From DASSUW01 sp963730535 (GTDB lineage: Bacteria > Actinomycetota > Thermoleophilia > Solirubrobacterales > Solirubrobacteraceae), in NCBI GenBank assembly GCA_963730535.1, contig CAVSRU010000002.1:124001-188000 (forward strand): a DNA stretch of 64,000 nucleotides. Direction: 5' to 3'. This document shows, piece after piece, positions 27,808 to 36,922 of this stretch (within the stretch, counting starts at the first letter, position 1; every line of letters starts with the position of its first letter). The notes beneath the pieces were generated by a model. That model had not been told where the DNA came from. It searched no databases and saw only the letters and a program-made list of their open reading frames with translations. A program made the position numbers and the translations under genes.

Positions 27808-28269
27808 TCAGGCGAACCGCTGGTGCAGCTGCGCGTAGGAGTCCTCCAGCGACTGGGGCAGCACGCGCGTGTCGGCCGTCACCGCCATGAAGTTGCTGTC
27901 CGCCGCCCAGCGCGGGACGACGTGCAGGTGCACGTGGCCAGCGAAGCCGGCGCCGGCGATCTCGCCCTCGTTGACGCCGAGGTTGAAGCCGTCGGGAGCG
28001 TAGGTGTCGCGCAGGGCGCGCAGCGCCCGCCGGGTGAGGGTCATGAGCTCGAGCAGCTCGTCGTCGTCGAGGTCTTCGATCGACGCGGCGTGGCGGTGCG
28101 GGGAGACCATCAGGTGGCCGCTGTTGTACGGAAACGCGTTCAGCATCACCAGACAGCGCTCCCCGCGGTGGAGCACGAGCCGGGCTTCGTCGTCGCCGGC
28201 CTCGGCGGCCAGGCAGAAGATGCAGCCCTCGTCCTTGCGTTCACCCTGTAGATCGCCGTTGACCCTCAT
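27808..28269 (-). CDS. HIT-family hydrolase (Ap4A/nucleotidyl type)
   Basis: A 153-residue protein. CIFCLAAEAGDDEARLVLHR is the zinc-ribbon-like N terminus. NAFPYNSGHLMVSPHRHAAS and the HIT motif GHVHLHVVPRW (His-x-His-x-His) give the catalytic site of histidine-triad nucleotide hydrolases/phosphorylases; NLGVNEGEIAGAGFAGHV is also typical of actinobacterial HIT proteins. The start is ATG 28269. It probably degrades dinucleoside polyphosphates or AMP-linked compounds under stress. Monocistronic. Confidence 0.9.
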   Translation of the reverse strand: MRVNGDLQGERKDEGCIFCLAAEAGDDEARLVLHRGERCLVMLNAFPYNSGHLMVSPHRHAASIEDLDDDELLELMTLTRRALRALRDTYAPDGFNLGVNEGEIAGAGFAGHVHLHVVPRWAADSNFMAVTADTRVLPQSLEDSYAQLHQRFA

Positions 28270-28490
28270 CGCCGACAGGCGTAGCTTCGGTTTATGGCCG
28301 AGCCCGGGTTGCCAGGCGTCCCGGTCACAACGGTCAGCGAGACGGAGGAGCGGCAGGAGGCGCCCGTGAGCGCCCGGCGCTCGGCCCACGTGAGGTCAGA
28401 CGGACCCGGAGAGGAGCCGCGATGTCGTGATGCCCGCCAGGCAGTGCCTGGATCGAATGCACGCCCCCAGCTCAAACGAGAGGAGATGGG

Positions 28491-28809
28491 ATGTACGCAA
28501 GCTTCCGGCGCTATCGGATGGGCGCGGGCTCGATGGATGACGCAATGCACCTGGTGGACACCGAGTTCGCCGACCGGCTCGCCGAGGAGCCGGGCTTCGT
28601 CGACTACCAGGTCGTCGCTACGGGCGACGACATGATCGTGTCGATGACGATCTTCGAGGACGAGGAGCAGTGCCTCGCCTCCAACGACATGGCCGCCGAG
28701 TTCGTGCGCGCACCTGGGGCCGTTCCAGATCGAGCGCCTCGAGGTCTTCGGAGGCGAGGTCATGGTCAGTCGCGCGGCCGAGAAGGTCCTCCAGCCGGCG
28801 CATCACTGA
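28491..28809 (+). pseudogene. ABM-like small protein gene with a frameshift
   Basis: The first 72 codons (MYASFRRYRMGAGSMDDAMH ... ECLASNDMAAEFVR) read like a dimeric alpha-beta barrel protein. At about 28707 the frame breaks. One base out, the same DNA continues as HLGPFQIERLEVFGGEVMVS and ends at TGA 28807, restoring the expected length of about 105 residues. This needs one inserted base or two deleted ones. AGGAG at 28479-28483 precedes ATG 28491. It is either a recent pseudogene or an assembly error. Family role: small monooxygenase/heme-degrading-like fold, substrate unknown. Confidence 0.65.
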
Positions 28810-28861
28810 GCATCTGTGACGGAGCGGCGCGCGATGGCCACGCGCCGCTCCGTCTCGGCGC

Positions 28862-29044
28862 TCACTCGGCCGGCAGAATGATCCATGGCGCGACGTAGAG
28901 CAGGACCTGCGGACCGGGCAGCAGGCAGAGAGCACGGAGAGCAACCGGACCTGCCACGGCTTCATGTCGACGCGCGAGCGCCGCACACGCGCCGGCGACC
29001 ATCCCGCCGCGGCGGGGACGCACCAGCGCGGTCGATCGAGCCAT
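28862..29044 (-). pseudogene. PspC-domain protein, internally damaged
   Basis: Sixty codons from ATG 29044. The start (VRPRRGGMVAGACAALARR) and the end (CLLPGPQVLLYVAPWIILPA) match the PspC membrane domain. The middle reads HEAVAGPVALRALC, whereas the adjacent frame over the same bases gives DMKPWQVRLLSVLS, the expected PspC segment. So two small indels (about -2 and -1) have shifted and then restored the frame. The product may still insert in the membrane but lacks the conserved middle. PspC proteins take part in envelope-stress sensing. Confidence 0.6.
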
Positions 29045-29145
29045 GACCGAGCTACCGCCGGCCGCCGGGACCGGCCCGTCACTCGACCCCGGCTCCGCCG
29101 GGGCGTAGGGTTCAGTCAGATCCCGCTCGAAGGAGGTGGTACGCC

Positions 29146-29319
29146 ATGTGCGACGGACGCGAGCCGGATCGGGATACCCGAAGCGACGACGAGCAGGCGC
29201 TGGAGGAAATCCGGCGACTGTTCGCGCGCTATCGCCAGATCGCTCGTCACGGGATGGTGACCGAGCGCGACGAGACCGCCGAAGAGCCCGAAGCGGCCCG
29301 GGCTCTAGCTGGGCGCTGA
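29146..29319 (+). CDS. Small hypothetical protein, 57 residues
   Basis: ATG 29146 follows a perfect ribosome site (AAGGAGGTG, 29130-29138). The peptide is MCDGREPDRDTRSDDEQALE, then EIRRLFARYRQIARHGMVTE and an acidic-to-basic tail: a charged single-helix protein without Cys pairs or membrane segment. The strong ribosome site and the acidic/basic balance argue for a real gene. I do not recognise the family. Confidence 0.6.
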   Translation: MCDGREPDRDTRSDDEQALEEIRRLFARYRQIARHGMVTERDETAEEPEAARALAGR

Positions 29320-29377
29320 CCTCGGCGACCGCGGGATCGGCGGGACCGCAGCCAGGGACCGCCGTCCCCGCGGCCGA

Positions 29378-29563
29378 TCAACCCCGCGCGCTGGGGACGA
29401 CCTGCGGCAGCGTCACCGGCGTGCCCGGTGGGGTCGTGAGTTCGAGTGATTTCGCCTCCAGGTTCGCGTCCCTGGCCTGCTCGAGCAGCGCATTCACGCG
29501 CTCCCCCGCCTCGGCGATGTCGTGGGCGTTGAACTCGAAGACGATCGTGGCGTTGAACTTCAT
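29378..29563 (-). CDS. Small hypothetical protein, 61 residues
   Basis: MKFNATIVFEFNAHDIAEAG starts with a beta strand and leads to a helix RVNALLEQARDANLEAKSLE and a Pro/Thr tail. The ATG overlaps the end of the ABM-like gene (29560-29856) by four bases, so the two are translationally coupled. The strand-helix-strand order resembles a half ferredoxin-like fold (dodecin/ABM-sized), but no family is certain. Confidence 0.6.
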   Translation of the reverse strand: MKFNATIVFEFNAHDIAEAGERVNALLEQARDANLEAKSLELTTPPGTPVTLPQVVPSARG

Positions 29564-29856
29564 CGCAGCGCCGGCTTCTCAGCGGTGAGCGCGACCTCGT
29601 AGCTGCGGACCGACTCGACAGCCGCGCCGGACTCGTGCGCGGCGTGCTCGCGCGCCTTGCTCGCCCAGCCCGCGCTCGCCGCCATCGCGGCCGGCGAGTC
29701 CCACAGCGTGACGGTCACCGCCCGACCTGCCGCGGAGTCGGTCAGGAAGTACGCGCGCTCGAACCCCTCGAGCTGCGTGAGCGGCTCCGTCGTGCGGCGG
29801 AAGCCATCGAGCAGCCGCTCGGTCTCGCCCCGATACGTGCTGACACGTGCGAACAT
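29560..29856 (-). CDS. Antibiotic-biosynthesis-monooxygenase-like (ABM) protein
   Basis: A 98-residue dimeric alpha-beta barrel candidate. MFARVSTYRGETERLLDGFR, LEGFERAYFLTDSAAGRAVT and VTLWDSPAAMAASAGWASKA show the strand-helix-strand-strand order with the terminal W/D of ABM/heme-oxygenase-like proteins. AAGGAGGAGG precedes ATG 29856 at ideal spacing. It is followed by the coupled 61-residue gene. A role in oxidising small metabolites is only suggested by family; many members have no known substrate. Confidence 0.75.
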   Translation of the reverse strand: MFARVSTYRGETERLLDGFRRTTEPLTQLEGFERAYFLTDSAAGRAVTVTLWDSPAAMAASAGWASKAREHAAHESGAAVESVRSYEVALTAEKPALR

Positions 29857-30069
29857 CGCTCGCCTCCTCCTTCGCGAAGGTGCCATCCGAGCATGGCGCC
29901 GCGCGGAGCGCTGGTCAAGTCGCCGAGTGAGCGGCTCGAAGCGCGCCTGGGTTCGCCGTTGACACCTGCCCGGCGTCCGGCCCGGCAGATCGCCGACGGT
30001 CGCGCCACGCATGCCGCGAAGATCGCAAGGCCCATCGTCGCCACATCGAGTACGACAACTCCGGCCCCT

Positions 30070-30109
30070 GGTGAGGAAGGTGTTGCCGGTGCGAGTCCGG
30101 CAGAGGGCT
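30070..30109 (+). repeat. Degenerate tRNA-Thr 3' fragment, copy B
   Basis: GGTGAGGAAGGTGTTGCCGG then TGCGAGTCCGGCAGAGGGCT differs from the tRNA-Thr 3' half at four positions. It sits in about 670 bp (29857-30525) with no other recognisable feature apart from the ECF41 promoter. It is probably an old att scar inside the island. Confidence 0.65.
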
Positions 30110-30467
30110 TACCTTGATTAGCACGGATTTCCCACTCCCAGCCCATCGATTCGGCGAAAGGCGGGGAACATCAGGGGAACATGACCGAAGGGCGGGGTCA
30201 GCGGAGAAAGCCGCCACGCTGCCTTCGCAGGTCTCGGAACGGGTGCGCTGCCTCGCGAACGCGGCGCGAGTCGGCTGGCGACTGCTCCCTTTCGTCCCGT
30301 GCGAGCGTGAGCAGCGCTGACATTGACGCGCTCGCTGGCGACCCACGGTCCGCCTTGCGCGCAGCCGGGTCCGGGTCATGATCGTCGCTCGGACGAGCAC
30401 CGGGCGGACGGTGGTGCCCACGCGCCGCTATCGGACGTGCGCGCGCTGAGCACCGAGCGCTGAGCAC

Positions 30468-30494
30468 TGTCACAGGCGGCGCCTCTATCTCGTC
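30468..30494 (+). promoter_or_regulatory. ECF41-type promoter upstream of the epimerase/sigma operon
   Basis: TGTCACA at 30468-30474, sixteen bases, then CGTC at 30491-30494. This is the known ECF41 promoter pattern (TGTCACA, 16-17 bp, CGTC). It lies 32 bp before ATG 30526 of the epimerase and upstream of an ECF41 sigma gene, so the operon is probably autoregulated. Confidence 0.85.
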
Positions 30495-30525
30495 TTAGAG
30501 GGCAATGAGACGACAGGAGCAGTCA

Positions 30526-31488
30526 ATGAAAGTCTTTGTAGCCGGCGCTACAGGCGTTCTCGGCAGAGCGCTCGTCCCGCAGCTCGTGGCGCGAGGCCAC
30601 GAGGTGGTTGGGATGACCAGGAGCGCATCGAAGCAGGACCTGGTGCGCAGCCTGGGAGCGCGCCCGGTCGTGGCCGACGCTCTCGATCCGGACGCGGTCG
30701 CCCAGGCGGTGGCGTCCGCCGAGCCCGAGGTGATCGTGCATCAGCTCACGGCGCTGTCCGGGAAGATGAGCATCCGTGACGCGCGGCACCCCGATCGCTC
30801 CTCCATGGCGAAAATGACCAACCGGCTGCGTACCGAGGGGACGGACCATCTCTTGGCCGCCGGCCGCGCCGTGGGGGCACGGCGCTTCGTGGCGCAAAGC
30901 TTTGGGGCCTTCCGATACGCCCGCACGGGCGGGCCGGTGCAGAGCGAGGCCGATCCCCTCGATCCCAACCCGCCGGCGCCGCTGCGGCCGGTAGTGGAGG
31001 CGCTCCTCCATCTGGAGCAGGCGGTGACGACGATCGACTGGGGCGAGGGTCTCGTGTTGCGCTACGGCGGCTTCTACGGTCCGGGGACCTCGATCAGCCT
31101 GGCTCCGGATGCGGTGATGGCGGCGCCGATCCGCAAGCGTCGGTTCCCGATCGTCGGCGACGGTGCGGGCGTCTGGTCGCACGTCCACATCGAAGACGCC
31201 GCGGCGGCGACCGCCATCGCGGTCGAGCGCGGCCAGCCGGGTATCTACAACATTGTCGACGACGAGCCCGCACCGGTGCGGGAGTGGCTGCCGGTGCTGG
31301 CGAGCGCGCTGGATGCCAAGCCGCCAAGGCGTGTCCCACGCTGGCTCGGTCGGCTGGCGGCCGGTGAGATGGCGACCGTCATGATGACCGAGGTGAGGGG
31401 TGCCTCGAACGCCAAGGCGAAGCGCGAACTCGGCTGGCAGCTCCGGTATCCGAGCTGGCGGCAGGGCCTCGCGCAGGGACTCGGCTGA
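30526..31488 (+). CDS. NAD(P)-dependent epimerase/dehydratase-like protein (ECF41 partner)
   Basis: A 320-residue extended SDR. MKVFVAGATGVLGRALVPQL is the Rossmann GxxGxxG. Further on are RFVAQSFGAFRYARTGGPVQ (the usual YxxxK is not apparent), LRYGGFYGPGTS and PGIYNIVDDEPAPVREWLPV. Such epimerases are one of the three COE partner types found beside ECF41 sigma factors. The ribosome site AGGAG (30514-30518) sets the start at ATG 30526 rather than ATG 30505. The sigma factor follows after three bases. The substrate is unknown; it is probably the main output of the ECF41 regulon. Confidence 0.88.
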   Translation: MKVFVAGATGVLGRALVPQLVARGHEVVGMTRSASKQDLVRSLGARPVVADALDPDAVAQAVASAEPEVIVHQLTALSGKMSIRDARHPDRSSMAKMTNRLRTEGTDHLLAAGRAVGARRFVAQSFGAFRYARTGGPVQSEADPLDPNPPAPLRPVVEALLHLEQAVTTIDWGEGLVLRYGGFYGPGTSISLAPDAVMAAPIRKRRFPIVGDGAGVWSHVHIEDAAAATAIAVERGQPGIYNIVDDEPAPVREWLPVLASALDAKPPRRVPRWLGRLAAGEMATVMMTEVRGASNAKAKRELGWQLRYPSWRQGLAQGLG

Positions 31489-31491
31489 GCG

Positions 31492-32400
31492 ATGACCGAG
31501 GAGGAGTTCGACGAGCTGCGCCGGTCGGCGTTCGCCATCGCCTACCGGATGCTCGGCAGCGTGAGCGAGGCGGAGGAGGTGGTACAGGAAGGGTTTCTCC
31601 GCCTGCACCGGGCGCGCGAGGGCGGCGAGCGGATCGCGTCGCCGCGCGCCTACCTGTCGACGGTGGTCTCGCGGCTCGCGCTCGACCACCTGCGCTCGGC
31701 GCGAGTCCGGCGCGAGACCTACATGGGCGAGTGGCTGCCGGAGCCGCTCGTGGCGAGCGCCGACGACGATCCCGCCCGCAAGGCCGAGATGGCGGACTCG
31801 CTGTCGCTCGCCTTCCTCGTCCTGCTCGAGAGCCTGTCGCCCGAGCAGCGCGCCGCGTACCTGCTGCACGACGTGTTCGACGAGCCATACGACCGGATCG
31901 CGGAGATCGTTGGCACGAGCAAGCAGAACGCCCGCCAGCTCGCCACACGGGCCCGCCGCCACGTGGAGGAGCGGCGCCCCCGGTTCGAGGCCTCGCGCGA
32001 GCAGCGGGAGGAGCTCGCGACCCGCTTCTTCGCGGCCGCCGAGGAGGGCGATCTCGAAGGGCTGGAGGAGCTGCTGGCCCACGACGTGGTGCTCCACGCC
32101 GACGGCGGCGGCAAGGCGCCCGCCCTTGCACGTGCGATCCATGGCCGCGCCAGGGCGGCGCGCACGCTGATTGCGGGGCTGCGCGCCCTCACCCGCTTCG
32201 GCTTCACCTCGCGCCGCGAGGAGGTGAACGGGCGACCGGGTGCACTGTTCTTCGACCGCGAGGGCAGGCTGATCGGCGTGATGTCCCTCGACGTCGCCGA
32301 GGGCCAGATCCAGGGCGTGAGCTCGATCGTCAATCCCGACAAGCTGCGGCACCTGGGGCCGGTGGGCGACCTGGCCGCGCTGCGGCGCGAGCGGAGCTAG
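31492..32400 (+). CDS. ECF41-family RNA polymerase sigma factor (SigJ-like)
   Basis: A 302-residue sigma factor. Sigma2 (about 5-75: AFAIAYRMLGSVSEAEEVVQ, SPRAYLSTVVSRLALDHLRS), sigma4 (about 105-165: LESLSPEQRAAYLLHDVFDE, YDRIAEIVGTSKQNARQLAT), then a fused SnoaL-like C-terminal domain. The three ECF41 landmarks are visible: WLPEP in the linker, DGGGK in the SnoaL part and NPDKL near the end. In this group the C-terminal domain acts in cis in place of an anti-sigma factor. It is cotranscribed with the upstream epimerase. Confidence 0.93.
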   Translation: MTEEEFDELRRSAFAIAYRMLGSVSEAEEVVQEGFLRLHRAREGGERIASPRAYLSTVVSRLALDHLRSARVRRETYMGEWLPEPLVASADDDPARKAEMADSLSLAFLVLLESLSPEQRAAYLLHDVFDEPYDRIAEIVGTSKQNARQLATRARRHVEERRPRFEASREQREELATRFFAAAEEGDLEGLEELLAHDVVLHADGGGKAPALARAIHGRARAARTLIAGLRALTRFGFTSRREEVNGRPGALFFDREGRLIGVMSLDVAEGQIQGVSSIVNPDKLRHLGPVGDLAALRRERS

Positions 32401-33281
32401 ATCCGTCAGCTCGCGGGCCCGAGCTGGATCGCGACCACTGCGATCCCCATGCGCGTGAGCCAGTCGCGCGCCCTATCGTGATCTCGACGGCAACGATCCG
32501 TTTCGGCGCGATCGGCTGAGCTGGGTCTGCGGCGACCGGGGCGGAACGCGAGCGCCCCCCCGGACCGCAGCAGAGATCGAAGGCGCAGGGCCCGCGCAGC
32601 TGCCGCGTCGGCCGCTCGCCCTAAGCGAGCGTCCGGATGGGACGGCCGAGACGAGTGGTCCTCGTCCCGAGCGGGTGTGCGGCGGGCGCCGGCACAGACG
32701 CTGTTCGTCGCGCAAGGCGGGCGCTGAGCCATCGCCGATTGTGGTCTGCGGGCGAGTCAGCTCCGCTCGGCGTGGTGCGCGTGTCGCCGAGGAAAGGTTT
32801 CGAGCGCGGCGACTGCCGGGCGCGACGCTGAGTTTCTCAGCCGCGCGGTCCGCACAGGGCCGCGCGCGTCGCCGTTGCGCGCTTGGCGGCATCGGTGCGC
32901 AGGTCGTCGACTCCCGGGCGGATCGCGCCGCGCCTTCACAGCGGCGTCCTCGCGCGAAACACGCGTGGCGGTGGCGGTCTTCCGGCTCTCGCCGGACATG
33001 GAGTCTGGGCCGCCCGCAAGCGTCTCGGGTTTGCGATGGCGCGCCGGCGAGCCGCGAGCCGTTCGGGATGGGACACCGTCTACTTGACGTCGAGCGGGAG
33101 GGGAGGAAGATGAGTCACACGCAGGACGCCGCTGCCGCGGGCCGGGCGCACCGGCACCGAGCGGCGCGTTACGCCGCGTTCCGCGGACCGGGGTAGATGG
33201 TGCCCGGCGGCGGCAGCGGGTGGCGCGATAGGAGGTCGCCTCGCATGGAAGCTCGGAGAACCGCGAGGGGAGAGTTCCAGC
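32401..33281. other. Gene-poor stretch in the island
   Basis: About 880 bp between the ECF41 gene and the fructanase. Open frames exist on both strands but lack ribosome sites and protein-like character. No repeat, tRNA fragment or clear promoter was seen. Confidence 0.5.
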
Positions 33282-35894
33282 ATGAGGTCAGCTGCAGGCA
33301 GCACGCGCAGGTCGCGCCGACCCGACCCCCGCGCCGTGGCGGTCGCGCTGTTGGTGGTCTTGGCCGCTTGTGCAGCGATCGTGTCGGCGACGGGCTCGAC
33401 CGCTGCGGCACAGACAGACTCGGTGACGTACCGCGAGCTGTATCGGCCGCAGTTCCATTTCACGCCGGCCAAGAATTGGATGAACGATCCGAACGGGCTC
33501 GTCTACTACAGGGGCGAGTACCACCTCTTCTATCAGTACAACCCGTCCGGCACGACGTGGGGAAACATCTCCTGGGGACACGCGGTGAGCCGCGATCTCG
33601 TGCACTGGCGGCACCTGCCCCTCGCGATTCCTGACGCGCCCGATGGTTTCATCTTCTCCGGCAGCGCCGTGGTCGACTATCGCAACACGAGCGGCTTCGG
33701 CAGGCCGGGCAGGCCGCCGATGGTCGCGATCTATACAAGGGCCGCGCATCAGGGCTGCTGTCAGGCGCAGGCGATCGCCTATAGCCTCGACCGCGGTCGC
33801 ACGTGGACGAAGTACGCCGGCAATCCGGTGCTCGACATCGGGTCCGGCGAGTTCCGCGACCCGAAGGTGTTCTGGTATGCGCCGGCCCGGCGCTGGATCA
33901 TGTCCGTCGTCCTGGCGACGGAGCACAAGGTCTCGTTCTATGGCTCGGCAGACCTGAAGAGCTGGACGCACCTGAGCGACTTCGGTCCGGCGAACGCGAC
34001 GGGCGGCGTCTGGGAGGTCCCGGACCTGTTCCCGCTGCGCGTGGACGGCAAGCGCAAGGCGACCAAGTGGGTGTTGATCGTCAACCTGAACCCGGGTGGG
34101 ATCGCCGGCGGCTCGGGCGCGCAGTACTTCGTCGGCGACTTCGACGGCACGAGGTTCCACGCCGACAACGTGCTCGGCGACTATACGCCGCCGGCCGGCG
34201 ACCTCTACGAGGGATTCGAGGGCGCGACCTACGGTGAGTGGACGACGACGGGCAACGCCTTCGGCTCCGGGCCCGCCGCGGGCAACGTCCCCCCGCAGGG
34301 CGGCGTCAGCGGCTACCTCGGCAATGGCCTGGCCAACAGCTTCCATGACGAGGACCGCGGCACGGGCACGCTGACCTCCCCCAGCTTCGAGATCAGCCGC
34401 CCGTACCTGAACTTCCTTGTCGGCGGCGGCAACCACCCGCACGACCCGACGACTGTGGATGCCCCGCCCCCCGCGGGTACCGTGTTCGCCGGCTTCGAGG
34501 TGTCCGAGGGCTACGGGGAGGGCTGGACGGCGACCGGCACATTCGCCGGCACCACGGCCCCGCACGGGACGATCGGCGACCAGCAGCCGGTCAGCGGCTA
34601 CGAGGGCAGCCAGCTGGTCAACACGTTCATCGACCACGACAACGGCACGGGCCACATCGCGTCGCCCGAGTTCACGATCACCACCGACTACATCAACTTC
34701 CTGATCGGCGGCGGCAACCACCCCTTCCCGGGCGACGCCACGAATCCGCCGACGTCGGTCAATCTGATCGTCGATGGCCAGGTCGTGCGCACCAGCACCG
34801 GGCAGGACGGCGAGGCGCTCAACTGGACCAACTGGAATGTCTCGGAGTTCCAGGGCAAGACGGCGCGGATCGACATCGTCGACGAGAACACGGGTGGATG
34901 GGGACACATCAACGCCGACCAGTTCACCTTCGCCGACCAGCCGGCGTTCCCGCGCTCGGTGGAGACGGCAGTCAACCTGCTCGTCGACGGCGACGTCGTC
35001 CGGACGGCCACCGGCCCCAACAGCGAGACGCTCGACTGGACGAACTGGAACGTCCGCGACCTGATCGGCAAGACCGCCCGGATCCAGCTCGTCGACCGCA
35101 ACAGCGGCGGCTGGGGGCACCTCCTGGCCGACCACTTCACGTTCGCCGACCAGCCCGCGCTCTCGGTGCTGCAGCGCAGCAGCTGGATGGACTACGGCAA
35201 GGACTTCTACGCCGCGGTCACCTGGAACGACGTGCCCGACGGGCGCCGCATCGCGATCGCCTGGATGAACAACTGGAACTACGCCGGCGCGATCCCCACG
35301 TCGCCGTGGCGCAGCGCGATGAGCGTCCCGCGCGAGCTCGGCCTGCGGGCGATCGGCGGCCACCCCCAGCTCGTCCAGCGGCCCGTGCGCGAGCTGCGCT
35401 CGCTGCGCGGCGGGCGGTCATACCAGCGGCGTCACCGCACGATCCCGCAGGGCAGCACGACGCTTCCCGCGCGCGGCAAGACGCTCGAGATCAAGGCCGA
35501 GCTGCGGCTCGACGCCGCCAAACGGGCGGGGCTGAAGGTCCGTACCGGTAGCGGCGAGGAGACCGTGATCGGCTACGACGCCGAGGCCGGCGAGCTCTTT
35601 GTCGACCGCACCCGCTCGGGCCGCGTGGACTTCAGCCGCGACTTCCCGGGTGTCCAGCGAGCGCCGCTGACCGCCCGCCACGGCGAGGTCCGCCTGCACA
35701 TCCTGGTCGACTGGTCCTCCGTCGAGGTCTTCGCCGACCGCGGCCAGACCGTCATTACCGACCAGATCTTCCCCGCCGCCACCAGCGACGGGATCCAGCT
35801 GTTCGCCGACGGCGGCAGCGCCACCATCGACTCACTGAAGATCCGGCCGCTGCGCTCGAGCTGGCAGACCGGCCACGATCACGACGGCCACTAG
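33282..35894 (+). CDS. Secreted GH32 fructan hydrolase (levanase/inulinase type) with an internal insertion
   Basis: An 870-residue exported enzyme hydrolysing beta-fructosides. The signal peptide ends near AAAQT (about 44). The five-blade propeller has NWMNDPNG (nucleophile Asp69), FRDPKVF (Asp193, transition-state) and WEVPDLF (acid/base Glu245). At about 302 the fold is interrupted by some 325 residues made of two related units (GFEGATYGEWTTTGNAFG and GFEVSEGYGEGWTATGTFAG), each ending in a GGGNHP block, and two further duplicated NWTNWNV/DWTNWNV modules. The propeller resumes at SSWMDYGKDFYAAVTW and is followed by the GH32 C-terminal sandwich (DWSSVEVFADRGQTVITDQI). GGGGAGAG precedes ATG 33282. 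Confidence 0.92.
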   Translation: MRSAAGSTRRSRRPDPRAVAVALLVVLAACAAIVSATGSTAAAQTDSVTYRELYRPQFHFTPAKNWMNDPNGLVYYRGEYHLFYQYNPSGTTWGNISWGHAVSRDLVHWRHLPLAIPDAPDGFIFSGSAVVDYRNTSGFGRPGRPPMVAIYTRAAHQGCCQAQAIAYSLDRGRTWTKYAGNPVLDIGSGEFRDPKVFWYAPARRWIMSVVLATEHKVSFYGSADLKSWTHLSDFGPANATGGVWEVPDLFPLRVDGKRKATKWVLIVNLNPGGIAGGSGAQYFVGDFDGTRFHADNVLGDYTPPAGDLYEGFEGATYGEWTTTGNAFGSGPAAGNVPPQGGVSGYLGNGLANSFHDEDRGTGTLTSPSFEISRPYLNFLVGGGNHPHDPTTVDAPPPAGTVFAGFEVSEGYGEGWTATGTFAGTTAPHGTIGDQQPVSGYEGSQLVNTFIDHDNGTGHIASPEFTITTDYINFLIGGGNHPFPGDATNPPTSVNLIVDGQVVRTSTGQDGEALNWTNWNVSEFQGKTARIDIVDENTGGWGHINADQFTFADQPAFPRSVETAVNLLVDGDVVRTATGPNSETLDWTNWNVRDLIGKTARIQLVDRNSGGWGHLLADHFTFADQPALSVLQRSSWMDYGKDFYAAVTWNDVPDGRRIAIAWMNNWNYAGAIPTSPWRSAMSVPRELGLRAIGGHPQLVQRPVRELRSLRGGRSYQRRHRTIPQGSTTLPARGKTLEIKAELRLDAAKRAGLKVRTGSGEETVIGYDAEAGELFVDRTRSGRVDFSRDFPGVQRAPLTARHGEVRLHILVDWSSVEVFADRGQTVITDQIFPAATSDGIQLFADGGSATIDSLKIRPLRSSWQTGHDHDGH

Positions 35895-36089
35895 CCAAGC
35901 CAGCCGACTACGCTCGACGGCGGGCGGCCACAGCCGCCCGCCGCCACCGCCGGCGCGGCCCGCGCGCCCCGGACATGAAAGCGGCAGCGCGCGCTGTGCA
36001 GGTTCGTGGGAGGGCACAGGCGGGTCGAGGCCTGCGGGCTCACGGCAGCGCCCCTCGCCGGCGGGCACGGGGTCTGCGCATTGGCCGCG

Positions 36090-36922
36090 AAGGGCGAGCA
36101 CCGCCAGCCCCGCGATGACGAGCGCGATGCCGGCCACCGCCGGCGCACCGGGGCGCTCGCCGAGCACGATCGCGCCGAGCGCAGCGGCGGTGCCCGGCTC
36201 GGCCAGCGTCAGGGCGGCCATCCCGCTCGCGGGGAGAAGGCGGAGACCGTGAGCGAACGGGAGGTAGGCGAGGGCGATGGGGACCGCGCCGAGCCACACC
36301 GCCATCGCCAGGCCGTCACGGCTTGCGAGCCAGTCGAGGTCGGCCACGATGAACACCTGGCACGTGCAGCAACGCACCGAGCGTGAAGACTCCGGCCATG
36401 ACGCGCTCGACGGCGGCGCCCGCATCGAGGAGGCGTTTGCTGGCGGGCGTGAAGACCGCGTCGGAGGCACCCGTGCCGAGCGCGAGCACCACGCCGGGCA
36501 GGGACACCTCCGCCGCCGAGCCGCCGAGCGCCATCAGCGCCACGCCGACGGCCGCGAGCGCCGTGGCGACCGCCCATGCGCTGCCGGGTGCGGTTGACGA
36601 GCCAGCCGCCGAGTCCGGCGAACGCAGGCGCGGAGCCGAGTGCTGCGACCGTGCCGCCGCGACTCCGGTCTCGTGGACGGCGGCGAAGAAGCAGAGCTGG
36701 TAGCCCGCCACGCCGAGGCCGCCCACGGCGAGCGGCCTGCCGAGCTAGGCGGAGCGGCGCGCTGCCGGCAGCAAGCCGCACCGCGAGCAGCAGCAGCGCC
36801 GCCCCGAGCGCCACTCGCACGGCACCCACGGTGAGCAGGGAAGCACCGTCCGGGCCAAGCGCCTGCGCGGTACCGGTGGTGCCGAAGCAGAGCGCGGCGA
36901 GCAGAACCTCGAGGCGCGGCAC
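36090..36922 (-). pseudogene. EamA/DMT-family transporter, multiply frameshifted
   Basis: Reading from GTG 36922, pieces in three frames line up with one ten-helix drug/metabolite exporter: LEVLLAALCFGTTGTAQALG and VGAVRVALGAALLLLAV, then GVAGYQLCFFAAVHETGVAA, then GTVAALGSAPAFAGLGGWLV, then ATALAAVGVALMALGGSAAE and VLALGTGASDAVFTPASKRL, and finally LAMAVWLGAVPIALAYLPFA with IVLGERPGAPAVAGIALVIA. At least four frame changes are needed, so the gene is dead. It supports the view that this part of the island is decaying. Confidence 0.8.
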
